In this document: piece after piece, positions 22,460 through 33,788 of the stretch
Numbering within the stretch: position 1 is the first letter of the stretch
Layout of the letters: each line of letters opens with the position of its first letter
Assembly: GCA_037044905.1 (NCBI GenBank)
Contig: JBAOKB010000118.1
Location: forward strand, 1 to 64,000
From: Hortaea werneckii
Taxonomy: Eukaryota; Ascomycota; Dothideomycetes; Mycosphaerellales; Teratosphaeriaceae
Direction of reading: 5' to 3'
DNA: 64,000 nt
Notes under the pieces: generated by a model
Databases searched by the model: none
What the model was told of the DNA's origin: nothing
Seen by the model: only the letters and a program-made list of their open reading frames with translations
Made by a program: the position numbers and the translations under genes

Positions 22460-23560
22460 TCATGTGCCCGCTACATTACCAACAGACAACCTCGTCGCGG
22501 CCCCATCATTCCCTGCGCCAAATGACGGCGAAGGTGCGCGAGTGGCGGCTGCCTTGCCATATTTCTTCCTCATCGCCGTCGAGAGGTCCTGTTCGAAAAC
22601 GTAGTGACCGCGGTCACACGGCCGTGTATCGCCACGCAGCTCGGGAGCAAGAGGCGAAAGAACAAAATCGTATGGCAGATTTTGCTGGGGAAAGGAAGGG
22701 TCCCGGCGGCAGCACATGCGATGGTGTCCTGTGCACTTTACACAGGAAATGTAAATGACGGGCTTCCCGTCGACGAGAAACTGGTCACTGCCGGCGCTCT
22801 TCGAGCGTTGGGCCACACAATTTTTGGACGGCAGCACGTCGTCCAGCGACTTGTCTTTGAATTGTTTAGTGGCATTGGTGCGCCACGTTTCCACCCACGA
22901 TTCCACCTCCGGGCGTAGCCCTGGCGCAACCTCATCCAGAGACTTGATGGTAGGAGCATCACCCTCGTCAACCCACACGCCGAGTCTTGCTGTCGTGGGC
23001 GTCGTATCGGACCCGGTGTGACCGCGGCCACGAACTTCTTCCTGGGATCCCCCACCCGACACGCAGACGCGTTTCTCTGGCGGCGTCGGCAGCGATAACC
23101 CCTCCCCGGCCCTCTTGGGAGCTCCTAGTGCCGGCGTACGGCGAGATGCTGTCTTAAGCTCAGCCAGGTGCGCCTCTTTCTGCGCTACCTGCAGTTGCTT
23201 CAATGCCGCCACCTCTCGGGCGTGGTCGGCTTGGTGTTGGGCGCGTTCGGCGCGCTCTTCCAGCAACTTGTTGCTGAGCTCCAGGCCGAAACCAATCAGC
23301 TGCTCAATATAAGCCTGGTCTTTCTTGATGTGCGCCCGCAGACGCTCATTCTCCTTCCCCAGCCTCTCTATGAATGGGTGGGTGCAAGCACCGCACTTCT
23401 CCCCATCTCCTCCTCCTTCTTCCCCTTCTTCTTCTCCTCCCCGCCCTTCTCCTCCTCCAATCTGCTGCTCGGGGGTGTGACCGGGGTCACTGGTTGCTAA
23501 CGGCGGAGCCGGGAGAGGTAAGCCCTGTTGGTGGGCACAATATACATCGAATGCGTCCAT
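22460..23560 (-). CDS. Coiled-coil / Cys-rich protein of the subtelomeric module (gene 3)
   Basis: 366 residues, intact, no intron, start at 23560 (MDAFDVYCAHQQG). Residues 30-55 are Gly/Glu-rich, with CGACTHPF just after. Residues 65-135 are a coiled coil. Residues 200-250 look folded (VAPGLRPEVESWVETWRTN). The C-terminal third has clustered Cys/His (CVKCTGHHRMCC, CDRGH) that could bind zinc. The overall shape, a coiled coil plus a small Cys/His domain, resembles fungal nucleic-acid or chromatin adaptors, but the family is not recognised. Three palindrome copies lie inside it (22604, 23018, 23477), all read as xGH(T/Y). A decayed fragment of a second copy is at 17768-17960. Confidence 0.8.
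   Translation of the reverse strand: MDAFDVYCAHQQGLPLPAPPLATSDPGHTPEQQIGGGEGRGGEEEGEEGGGDGEKCGACTHPFIERLGKENERLRAHIKKDQAYIEQLIGFGLELSNKLLEERAERAQHQADHAREVAALKQLQVAQKEAHLAELKTASRRTPALGAPKRAGEGLSLPTPPEKRVCVSGGGSQEEVRGRGHTGSDTTPTTARLGVWVDEGDAPTIKSLDEVAPGLRPEVESWVETWRTNATKQFKDKSLDDVLPSKNCVAQRSKSAGSDQFLVDGKPVIYISCVKCTGHHRMCCRRDPSFPQQNLPYDFVLSPLAPELRGDTRPCDRGHYVFEQDLSTAMRKKYGKAAATRAPSPSFGAGNDGAATRLSVGNVAGT
22604..22617. promoter_or_regulatory. Perfect palindrome GTGACC-GC-GGTCAC inside gene 3 (3' part)
   Basis: Read as CDRGH in gene 3, a different codon phase from the VTxVT copies in genes 1 and 2. Confidence 0.7.
23018..23031. promoter_or_regulatory. Palindrome variant GTGACC-GC-GGCCAC inside gene 3
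   Basis: One arm mismatch; read as RGRGHT. Confidence 0.6.
23477..23490. promoter_or_regulatory. Perfect-arm palindrome GTGACC-GG-GGTCAC inside gene 3 (5' part)
   Basis: Read as SDPGHT about 25 residues into gene 3. Confidence 0.7.
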
Positions 23561-23813
23561 CTCTGGTCAATGTTACGCTAATAGTGGTATAAATGGCTGT
23601 ACGATACCACGAGACTAACCGCCAGACGTGGGAAGAGAAGAGAATGGAGACGAGATGGCGGTGGACGCGCCCACGCGCGCCTTCCCGACTTACCTGGAAG
23701 CTGCTGTACAAAGGGCAATCGCGACGCACACCAGCGGTACGGCGACCCCGGGAGTCAGCTCACCTACAAGAGAAGCTCCGCGATGTGATTACGAGAAAAG
23801 AAAGTAGGCGAGC

Positions 23814-24135
23814 GTGACCGCGGACACAGTAGGAGACTGCGAGGCCTGTAAGGGTCGCAAAGGGGGCTCACTTGCCACTTACATTCATCCGCAAAAGCGA
23901 ATCTGTGTGCCCGCGGTCACAGTCGCCTGAGCGTTTCCACATTGACCATATCCTCCTACCTGCCGGCAATGTCCTCGAAAGCGAACCTGTATGACCGCGG
24001 GCACGCAGATACTGACGCTCACGGTCACAGTTACCTGACGGTCTTCATGCGATCCTCACCTACCTGAGCGGCGGCAACGAGCTCAAACCGAACCCGTGTG
24101 ACCCCGGCTGCACATCCGCCTCCACCTACGGTCAC
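23814..24135. repeat. Cluster of degenerate palindromes in ~85-107-bp repeats upstream of gene 3
   Basis: Variants lie at 23814 (GTGACCGCGGACAC), 23907 (GTGCCCGCGGTCAC), 23991 (ATGACCGCGGGCAC) and 24098 (GTGACCCCGGCTGC), with half sites ACGGTCAC at 24021 and 24128. Shared flanking words, such as GCGAAYCTGT before the site and CCTACCTG with GGCAA further upstream, show these are diverged tandem units. The cluster is 250-570 bp 5' of gene 3 and could be its control region or an element end. Confidence 0.65.
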
Positions 24136-27004
24136 AGACGCCCTGCCAGTCTCCCGGGCGGCATCACATCAAGCTGGCGATCGGCGGACACTGGTATCTG
24201 TATGCGCTCCTCCTCGTGCCATGTTCTCAACATGCCCTGCCCGCCTGCCATGTCGAAGTCGAAGCATCCTCCTCGTATCTCCGCTAGTGCCATCTCTTCA
24301 CCGCTTTCCCTCCTCTTGAGTAGACTCATCGTCGCATTCGGTACGCGGCCTTTCGGTGGGCAGCAGGCTCGTGTTTGGCAGGGTAGTTGACGAGCACAAA
24401 TGGCGTATTCGGCGACGGAGAACAGCGGCGCAACAAGAAGGGCACACTACGCGGGATCTGCGGTCTTTTCGCTTGTCGGTGCCAGTGAAGTGGGGCAGTT
24501 CGTGTGGTCATCTCGGAGGCCTTCGTTGCGCGGGCGCACAGGCGAGTCCTGCCTGAGTGACATGCCTGGTTCGACTTCAATGCCGGAGTGCTATGATCGG
24601 TTCCAGAATAGCGCGCCGTGGGCGAGAAGGTAATGGCTGAAGTTGGACGTGAAGATGGAGTCGCGATGATGCATGCAGCCTTATGCACATGCAGAGTTAA
24701 AGCGGAGGCTATCGCACCTTAACTTTGTTCGACATTGCTGACTACGCAGCAGCGATGCAGGTGCGCCCACAGACACGACATCCGATCGCAATGACATGAG
24801 ACGTTCCTGTCGAAGGGCAACGTGAGCCGTGAAAAATCCTCGCTCGATCGCACCGCCTGTCCAGCCGCTTCGTGAGAGACCTATACCTCATGTCGGCGTG
24901 TGCGGCGCTCATCCATCCAGCGCTGACGACATGACAGTCCAACTGCTCAGCACCACACGTGATGAGCAGCAGCCAATACGGTCAGGACCGCGAAGATACC
25001 CGGGCTTGCTCAATGGCAGCGACAGCAGACTGTCCATCTTCGTTCAATGAACGACCAAGCTGGACATCCGGCTGGAGAACAGCAAATCGATACCCGAAGA
25101 CTTCCTCACGACCCCGCAGGTGTGCTTCCGGGTAGCCCTTGTAGCGACGACATGGTCGCTTGTCAATGCCGATTGATCAAAGCTGATCGGATGGTTCTTT
25201 CGGTGGTCTTCGACTTGAGCGCAGACGCATGACTGAAAACACCAGAGTGCAAGAGGCACTGGGAATAGAGGCTGGCAAATCGTGCTGATTCGTGTTCAGA
25301 TTGCCTGATGCCCATTGTCGGCTTGGGAATGGCGCGCTAAGTGCGAATATGAAAATGACCTGCCTTTCACGCTGTACCTTTGCTGTGATACCGATACATG
25401 CCCTAATGCCTGCTTTCTGCGCCCCATCATTGGTGTTAGACAGCCGCGGCGCTGATGGCCAGACTCCTATGGGTAGATCGAAGTCGGCGCAAATAGACCG
25501 CTGTTGGCTGACAATGAAACACGCATTAGCTAAGTGACCGTCCCTTCGGCGCTTAGAGATTCGCTGTCGTGTGCCACTGCGTTTCCACTCATCGACTTAC
25601 TGATGGCAGCACTCTGACGCGGGACGGACGTATTGCAAATCCATCTTCTGCCTCTGGCGTGGCAGTGCTCTATCGACTTGGCACAAAACGCTCTTCTGGG
25701 ACAAAAGTGGCTATACCTCTCACGTTGCGTCACCTTGAAATGGATGCCACTGTCTCAATGACGACTCAGTCTGTCTGCTCCACTACGTCTAGAGCTTCAT
25801 TTTGACAAAACGCGAGAGGCAATGTCGACACTCGCACTGTCGATCGTGGTGTATGGCCCAGGGACAGACGCAACCCATCGCTCGCATTGGGCCATCTCTC
25901 TTCACCGATCCCACTTGCAGACTGGAACCATTCTTCATGTCTGGCCCATAGACCTGTCTCGACTCATCTATCATCTCGAAATCCGAAGCAACACTGCTCT
26001 CGACAGCCAAAGTCCAGAAGGCTTCTTTACCGTTGCAAACATTGCGCCGGAAGACACGAAGAGAGCTTTGAAGACCATAAGCCAAGAGCCAGCTCCGAGT
26101 GATGGTGTCGAGCGATGTCAGGACTAGGTATTGCGTGCCGTTATCGCTTTAGAAGCGGAAGAGATCGTTCCTCCCGGCACATCGAGTTGGATTTCAAATT
26201 TGGTAGGGCGGCCCGCTGAGGAGCTGGCGCAGGCTGTAGGGTCAAGATGGACAAAGACATAAGTCTGAGATCAAGGGTCATGGAACAGTTGTCGATGGAG
26301 CCAACGAGTTGATCCTGAACTTTGGTCGACCTGCTATCCTGACTGGCCAAACGTAGAGACTTCTGAAAACAAAAGAAAGAGGCCTCTCTCCTCTGCTTGT
26401 CCCCTGTCTGTCATTAAATTTGCGTCCAATGACCAGTCGTGCACATTAGAATCATCCGTTGCAGGCTTCGTGCCACAGGGTACCACTGCTGTGCTGTTGA
26501 GCCGGTACCCTGGATGAGCCGCTGAGTTGCGATCTCGGGTGATCGAGCTGCATCGTCTGCTCTTGACGTGAAAGGCCTGAGCATAAGTCTGTATGGATGC
26601 AGTTGAGGGTGTAGATACTGTCTGATCTCGCAAGTCGCGCAGGCACACAGAGCGGAGGTGCCCGGAGGCGGAGTCCTCCCCAGCGCCAAGAGCCGCGGAA
26701 GGCGGGCAATCCTTCCGCAATCTCACTGCCGCCACCTCATGCAACACTGAAATCAATCAACGTTGACAGACATACACTACTATCTTTGGCCGGTTGATTG
26801 TCGATTCACTCTGCACACTCGCTGGCCAGCTCAGCTTCGATGTTGAGCGTCTGCCTCCCGACATGGCTCGGAGAAGCCGCTATCAAGGTAAAGAGAGACG
26901 CAAATGATGTGCAAGCGAGGATTGCTCTATGAATGAACAACTACAGAAAACTGTGTACCCGCAGGCTGGAAGTAAGCAAACGCAACCAACATGTTCCATG
27001 GTAA
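24136..27004. other. 2.9 kb without a supportable gene
   Basis: Open frames here are under 140 residues, overlap on both strands and resemble nothing I know. Base composition is ordinary (no RIP block). No repeat, RNA gene or site is evident beyond 24135. It is probably decayed accessory DNA or 3' flank of the transporter gene. Confidence 0.4.
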
Positions 27005-28779
27005 TCAGACGTCATCGTTGTGTCGAAGATTCTCATCCACGCCTTTGGAATCAGTGAATTCGAATACTGTCACGCCGATGGTCAGCAATGTAGACATATC
27101 ATATTCATCAAACGCCACTTACAATCGACTCGAGTGGTCTTGAACTTCCGAGCAGAGACTCTCTTCTGGAAGAGCCAGTCAAGCTCGGCGAAGCTGCGTT
27201 CCTTGGTCTCGGGCAAGAAGAAGAAGATCCAAATGACCCAGATCAAGCATAAGGCGAAATAAAACAGACCCGTCTTGGCTCCGAGATCCCATGCATCACC
27301 GCCCGAGTTGAGGAAATCGAGGATTGAGTTGCTGGACAATAATGGCCGATAACGTACACCGCGCGACCAAGCACCACAGTCTGAGCTCGAATACGACTGG
27401 AGGGTGTCTCACCTACGACAACGTATGTCGCAGGACCGATCGTGACTTTGAAGGAGCATTGGACGAGGACCAAGAAGACGGCCACCGTGATTGCCAGACC
27501 GTCGCCCGATGCCACAAAGCCGAGAATACCGACGATCAGCATGCAGAAGCCGATGGCCGCCGAGCCCCAAAAGTAGAAGAAGCGGCGGCCAAGCTTACCC
27601 ATGAGCGAGATGGCGATACCTGTAGCAACGATGTTGACGGATTGGATGCCCATGTTGTAATTGAAGGCGTCCGTGGCACTCATGCCAATGGATTGCAACA
27701 TGATGGCGGCATAGTTCGTAATGGACTGGCCGTTGAGAATCTGAATAATCCACGCCATGCAGACAATGCCCGTGCGACGGAGGTTGGTGCCGCGGAAACA
27801 ATCGATGTAGTTAGCATCGGCAGCTTCATGTTTTTCCATCTCGTTCGTGTGCCTCATGTAAGCGATCAGCTCGGCCATGCTCCGTCCGTGTAATGTCCCT
27901 TTCGGGCAAGTCGGCGCAAAGACTTTTCAGCTTCTGCGATCTTTTCTCTGCGAACCAGGTACCAAGGGCTCTCCGGAGCGAGGAACCCGACAAGCAGGAG
28001 CGGCGGAACCCACACCCACTGCACACCGTATGGAAGTCGCCAGCCAGCGTCACCCTCGAGGTCCAGGGAGCCACGAGTACCCCTGTGGCCAAAAACTTCC
28101 AGCACCCCAGCACATCGATACCCAGGCTGTGAGGTAACCTCGAATAGCAGCAGGGCAGATCTCGGCAGCGTAGGCGGTGGTGAGAGTCTGGAAGATGCCC
28201 CACGGGATGCCGCAGACGATGTTGCCAGCAAGCAGCATCTCCACGTTTTCGGAAAAGAAGAGGATAAAGATTGTACAGGCCATCAACACCATGCCACCCT
28301 GGATTCACCTGTCAGTGCCGCTGAAATTGACTCAAGGAGCGGAGATGGTGCACATACCATGTACACTTTGCGAGAGCCATAGCGGGCTTGCAAATACCCG
28401 TTCACAGGAGTCCGACGATTTGTCCGCAATTTTGACCTGCTCCGATAGCTCCTTGCCATTTTGCAGGGATATGCATCTTGCCGTTCTCGTCAGGCCATCC
28501 AAACTTCTGAAGGTATGCTGGATGACCGAAGAAGTTGTTGATCAGGCCGACGTCCATGCCCTCCATCACAAGGGCAAGACTGAGGAGCATGCTGAAGGTG
28601 ACACCGGGCCAGTACTGCTTGAAAAGCTGCTTCTTTGGCATGCGCACCTCTTCCTCGTTCCAAGCTGCGTAGGCTTGGACGAGTTCTATCTGAGAGCGTT
28701 CTTCTCCATGTTCGCTGTGGAGGACGGCAGCGGTCTTCTCTGCAGCCTCCACGTTGGCTGGCTTCTGGTCGGCTGCCAT
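27005..28779 (-). CDS. MFS sugar (alpha-glucoside type) transporter, five apparent 1-bp frame breaks
   Basis: A 12-TM major facilitator sugar porter of the maltose/alpha-glucoside permease type. The start at 28779 gives a cytosolic N-terminus; then come SMLLSLALVMEGMDVGLI (TM1), NGYLQARYGSRKVYM (loop 2-3 signature), YAAEICPAAIRGYL (PESP-side motif), PESPWYLVRR, GRRFFYF and PETKERSFAELD near the C-terminus. Introns: 28357-28299 (59 nt) and 27122-27067 (56 nt). The frame needs one extra base at about 28407, 28097, 28066, 27874 and 27345, each beside a short run (GG, TTTTT, AA, AA, CC). Either the gene is decaying or, as I favour, these are sequencing deletions. It is divergent from the oxidoreductase at 29992, so the pair may serve uptake and oxidation of one sugar. 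Confidence 0.8.
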
Positions 28780-29991
28780 GCTGATGCTCGAAGACAGAGG
28801 GCAAGAAGGAGGTGAAGTGAAGCTGCGCTATACCCCAAAGACCTCAAGATCGCCCGTGGCCTTTAAATGGGCTGGCACATGAGACGATTGCCTGGTTTAT
28901 ACGCACCCCACAATCCCACTATACCTTTCGACATGCTTTGACCCGAGCAGTGTTCTCCTCAAATGCAGCCACGATCAGGCTCTCGGCGCGCTACCAGCTG
29001 CAGAGTACGCCTCGTCGCCGCCTACGGTACAGATCACACCGAGCTTGGTCTTGGGAGTCCCTGGGCGGAGGACCCTGGCTATGAATCGCTAGTCTAGAAT
29101 TGCTTCAATTGCTCTGCGTAATGACCGGCCAAGTGGAGGCTTGCCTTGGCTATCCCTAATGATTCTACAAGGCAAAGAGCCATGGCTGTTGATAATCGCG
29201 CCTACACTTCATCCAGAATGTGTCCTCCATTTTTCATGCACTTCACCAAATGGCTTCCATAAGTCATCCGCTGGAAGGCAAGGATTGCAGGCCTCACTGC
29301 TCGCCGTCGAAAAACACTGTCGCATCCGGAATGATGCGCAGCTCGAAAGTCGACGTATACCGGCACATTACAACTTTCCTTAAAATCGCTGCTAAAGAAA
29401 GTATTCTAATTATTTGCGTTGCGACTAAACAAGGCGAAGTAAAACCCTAACCCTAACCCTAAGATTCCTGGAGGCTTGGCACCTCCGCATCTCCAGACTG
29501 GGGTTTTGGGGCCTAAGCTCACCTGCAGCCGAATGCATCAGCAGGCCACGAGAGCAATCATCCCAGTTCCTAATTAGGCCACTGGCAAATGAATGAAGTG
29601 CGGCGAGTCATTGACCATTAGTGGAGGCGAAGATGGGGAGACCCACCCGTTGTCCCATGGGGATTCCACGTGGAGCCGGCGAGCCGGAAAGATACATCTT
29701 GCCAAGTCACAGGTCTGCAGTGCCAAGTTGCAGGACCAAGCTGCTTGTATCGCTGCGACGGGCGATGCGCCAACGCGACTGGTGGATTAACTCCACTCGC
29801 TCCAGAGCTGTCCGTATTCCTCGCTTATGTCGGTCTTTACTCCATCGAAGGCCGCAGCAACGCATAGTACTTGGATTGCCGATACCATGGATCCAAGCTA
29901 TTTCCATAGAAGGGTGTCACTCGACTTGAGGGCATAGCACGGACTTGTGGCAATCGAGTGATTCAGCACATCGCGGATATCGTCTCCTAAA
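28780..29991. promoter_or_regulatory. Shared intergenic region between transporter and oxidoreductase
   Basis: 1.2 kb between divergent starts with no ORF of merit; it should hold both promoters. It contains an interstitial telomere repeat at 29445-29462. Confidence 0.5.
29445..29462 (+). repeat. Interstitial telomere repeat (CCCTAA)x3
   Basis: Three exact CCCTAA units in the same orientation as the left telomere, 29 kb inside the chromosome, in a promoter-sized gap. Confidence 0.9.
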
Positions 29992-31312
29992 ATGGCCGAG
30001 AAGCAACTCAAAAGATATGCGATTGTGGGCATGGGAGTTCGCTCCTCCATGTACTACACTGCCATCACCAAGGACTTCAAAGATGTTGCCACCCTGGTCG
30101 GAATATGCGATGTCAATCAAACTCGAATGGACGTCGCCAATAATCACCTTGTCGAACTTGGCGGCCAAAAGGTCCCTACCTACAAGGATACAGATTTCGA
30201 CCGGATGGTTCAGGAACAGAAGGTTGACGTGGTCATTGCAATCACCATTGATCGATTCCACCATCATTACTGTATCCGCGCCATGGAACTCGGTTGCGAT
30301 GCTATCACCGAAAAGCCGATGACCATCGACCAGGACAAGCTGCAGCTCATGATCGATGCCGAAAAGAGAACAGGAAAGCGAGTCCGAGTCTTGTTCAACT
30401 ATCGCTATGCGCCGCATCATACTAAGATGCGTGAACTCATCGACTCCGGTGTAATTGGTGAGATATCGACAGTGCATATGGACTGGATCCTTGACTGCCC
30501 TCATGGAGCCGACTTCATGCGTCGTTGGCACAGGCACAAGGAAACTAGCGGCGGCATCCAGATGCACAAGTCTACCCACCATTTTGATCTTGTCCACTTC
30601 TGGCTCAACACCGATCCAGAGCTGGTGTACTGCCTTGGTGACTTGCGGTTCTACGGCAAAGAAAACGCCCAAAGGCGGGGCGAAAAGAACCTTGGTGAAC
30701 GGTATTACAACAATTCAGACGCAAAGAACGACCCCTTCGCCTTTTCTCTCGACTCAAACGAGCGAATGAAGAAGCTGTACCTCGATGCAGAGCACGAAGA
30801 TGGCTACATCCGGGACCGGAACTGCTTTGCCGATGACATCACCATCGAAGACAATCTGTCCATGATCATCAAGTATAAAATCGTACAGTCATGACTTACA
30901 ACACATATGCGTACGCTCCCTGGGAAGGCTATCGATGTGTCTTCAATGGTAGCAAGGGCCGAATTGAGATCAACGTTGTAGAAAGCGGCTACAATCCTCT
31001 TGGGGAGCCAATAACAAAGAGACAAACGGCACTGACGGTGATTACATTCAAGGCGGCGTTGAGAACACCAAGATTGTTGTCTATCCAATGTTTGACAAGC
31101 CTTACGTTGTGGATGTCGTCAAGGGAGAAGGCACGCACGGCGGTGGCGACGTTGTGATGCTGCGAGATTTGCTGCTTGGAGATCAAGAGGACAAATTCAA
31201 GCGGGCTGCTGGTATTAGGGACGGTGGGAATGCAGTTCTGGTCGGTGTAGGTGCAAACAAGTCAATGGAGTCGGGGATGCCGATCAAACTGCAAGATCTC
31301 GTCAAGTGGTAG
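29992..31312 (+). CDS. Gfo/Idh/MocA-family NAD(P)-dependent oxidoreductase, two apparent 1-bp frame breaks
   Basis: The N-terminal Rossmann fold starts RYAIVGMGVRSSMY, a variant of GxGxxG. Then follow VGICDVNQTRMDVA, the family EKP signature (CDAITEKPMTID) and NYRYAPHHTKM, and the C-terminal substrate domain has GGIQMHKSTHHFDLVHFWL with the HxxD-like catalytic region. Members oxidise sugars, inositols or their derivatives. The frame breaks at 30877-30880 (AAAA) and near 31010; one added base at each restores a continuous protein to the stop at 31310 (about 440 residues, normal for the family). Substrate cannot be told from sequence. Confidence 0.85.
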
Positions 31313-31762
31313 ATAGACCCGCATGCCTGATAGACACAGACCGTAGTCTTTGATATTAACTCAATTACTGTGTCTGGACTCTTGGCCGGCGCCTTTGCAA
31401 TATGCTCGACTTGTTCCCATGGATGAAGGAAGACATTAACGGACGTGTGTCATTGAGACGCCTGACCGACAATGGAGCGTGGTCTTCACGGAACGAATTT
31501 CTGGAAATGAAAGGATGTATAGAGCTATGTCACTATGCCGCTCCTCAAAACAAACGCAGAGTGAAACTGAATGCATGCGACGCTGAGACGATGTGGCATC
31601 CCCTCCATTGGACATGCGATGGTCTCTCCACCATTAATTTGACCAGACACTATATGTCGTATGGGAGCTGAGCGATCAACAAAGGCACGTCTGTCTTGCA
31701 TTCCATGAGGCTATGAGACAATAGTCTTTGCCAGCGCCTGTTCCGGTAGATCTCCCATACTC
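31313..31762. other. Intergenic, 3' flanks of two convergent genes
   Basis: Nothing coding or structured seen. Confidence 0.4.
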
Positions 31763-33188
31763 TCAACCGTGGAAATCCCACCCAAACGGACGATGCCTAT
31801 GATCGGCATTCCCTTGATCGTCGGTCAGACTTCTGTTGCGCCAGTCTGGTCCGCCTTCGGGTTTGTGATGATGAGAAGGCCGACGCCACCAACCCCATCC
31901 TACTGCGCCCGTCGCCGAGTCTGGACGACCGCAGCCTGTGCCTGCCAAAGACGTATGGGAGACAGTGCCGACGCTGATCGTTTCCGAGCTCCGCGTCGGC
32001 ATCAATGTCGTGTTTTTCGTGATAGTCATCAGCTCTGTTGAGATCGAGGATGTAGGCAGCGGGAATGACAACGGCGAACCAACGACCCAGCTTGGAAGAA
32101 AAGCTCCGAGTGATACTGACGCCGGTACAGCCGAGGAGGAGACGTTCATCAGTGAAGAAACCTGCGGACTGGGACTGCTGAAGTTGGTGGTAATGGGAGC
32201 CCCTGGGGAGGCGGTAGAAATCGAGGAAAAAAGTGGAGGTCCAGAAGTACTCAGAGGATCCTCGGCACTTTTGTTTTGCAGCGTAGTCACGGCTGGCGGT
32301 CGGAAAGAGCTAGTAGACGTGCCTATTGTATTGTCGGACACAGTCTCAGATGATGTGAGACCCACGCCGGAAGTAAGCTCTGTAGATGAGCGGAGACCGT
32401 TGTCAAAATGGTCGGATTGCTGGATCGCATTGTAGAATTACTGGTCCTCAAGGGCACAGGCGAGGTGAATGTGGAGCTTGTGGTCAGCGATTCTATGGGA
32501 GCGGCGCTAGTTGCGGATGCCTCAGTGACACTCAATGTGGTACCAGGCATTGTCGCTGATTGCGAAAGCGTGCTCTAGTCTGGCCATTTTGGCTTTCGTT
32601 GCCTTCGAGTCCAGACGTGGGCGTTGACGTACTTGCGGTGGCAGAGGTAAACGGTGTGCATATCAGCGTCCATATACCAGGGCCATCTAGACCAGCCTCA
32701 TTCAATGGCATGATCGGTGGATCGTTGCAGGGTAGATTCTCTGCAGGTGAATTTGAAGATCCTGCTAGACTCTCGAGACCAGCTAGTGCTAGGGTGAGAT
32801 CGGACACCGCGTCACTTGATTCACTGAAGACGTCGATGCCGACTGCGGCCTCGCAACTGTGTTGTCATGGTGAGTCTCCGTGTCTCTGAAAGGGCTTGCC
32901 GTGGCCACAGAAATCACATCATAAAACGTACACAAGGGTGCGGGCGAGCTCAGTATCATAAGGAGGCTCCGTCTCAGCTTCTGCCTGACCGCAGACTTCG
33001 ATTGCATTCCCGGCTTCAATAACCTGGGCAGCGTAGATGGCAGCTCGGACCTGACGTATTTGTTCGTCAATGTCTTCAATCGGGGTATCGCTTTGCCTCC
33101 TTGCAAAAGGTGAGCTGACTGTCAGCAGGGGCAAAGAAACGAGCGCTGAGAGCAGCATCATGCTGTGCATCGGAGAACTTATTTGCAC
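31763..33188 (-). CDS. Secreted Ser/Thr-rich protein, probably membrane- or wall-anchored
   Basis: The start at 33188 gives a signal peptide (MMLLSALVSLPLLTVSS) followed by a dibasic site (ARRQ). Exon 1 splices at a 75-nt intron (32931-32857) into a segment with SSDAVSDLTLALAG and two Cys (LPCNDPP, TLICTPF). About 200 residues very rich in Ser, Thr, Ala and Pro follow, likely O-mannosylated, ending with a short hydrophobic or Gly-rich region near 31880. The frame breaks at about 32573 and 32400, where a single base restores it, so the exact 3' end is uncertain (31763 in one frame). Wall sensor or adhesin-like, but no named family. Confidence 0.6.
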
Positions 33189-33788
33189 ACGATGGACTGT
33201 GCGTCCTCTATGCCGAAGACGACAGGCCGACTGGCTTCTTTAAATCTTGCTCATGTCGGCACAGTTTGTAGCCTGAAGCAGATGGGAAGCAAGGAGAGTG
33301 CCTTTTGTCTTTGATGTTTGCTACTGTGAATGCAAAGAGCGACACCAATGACATAAAGAAAGACGAGAGAAGCAGAGGTGGAGATGAGGGCCGTAATGAG
33401 GGTGTGACGATGACGAGAGTTTGTGCTGCAACCGACCTCGACAGGTTGTCACTGGCATCTCATCTCTTCCGAAGGTTCGTAGAGGATGCGGCGACCAACG
33501 GACAGGCTTTCCATTGTCTTACCCGATAGGTTGCAAATCTTGAATATGTCTTAGGAGGATGACAATTGTGCAAGCAAGGATGGTCAAGATGTGGCGTGCT
33601 GTCTCACCATGACAGTGCGGAGGTGAGTGAAGTCGGCCGCGGAGATCGCGAGTCATGCACGCTGGCGCCAGCTGGGTTTTCGAGTCAAATCTATATCGCA
33701 TCTCGCGCATCTCGCGCCTTGAGCTTCAAATCTTCCAGTCACTCCTTCAAACCAAAGTGGCTTCAGCACTTGCTGGCGAACGCTCGCC

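Noticed and set aside
22462..23500. Plus-strand frames across gene 3
   Set aside because: Antisense shadows of the intact 366-residue frame.
18379..24135. CRISPR-like array or nuclear-receptor element
   Set aside because: Spacing is irregular and the organism is a fungus without such receptors; similarity to TGACC-N-GGTCA response elements is chance or convergent.
24098..26756. Several 60-140-residue frames
   Set aside because: Mutually overlapping and not recognisable; no intron logic joins them.
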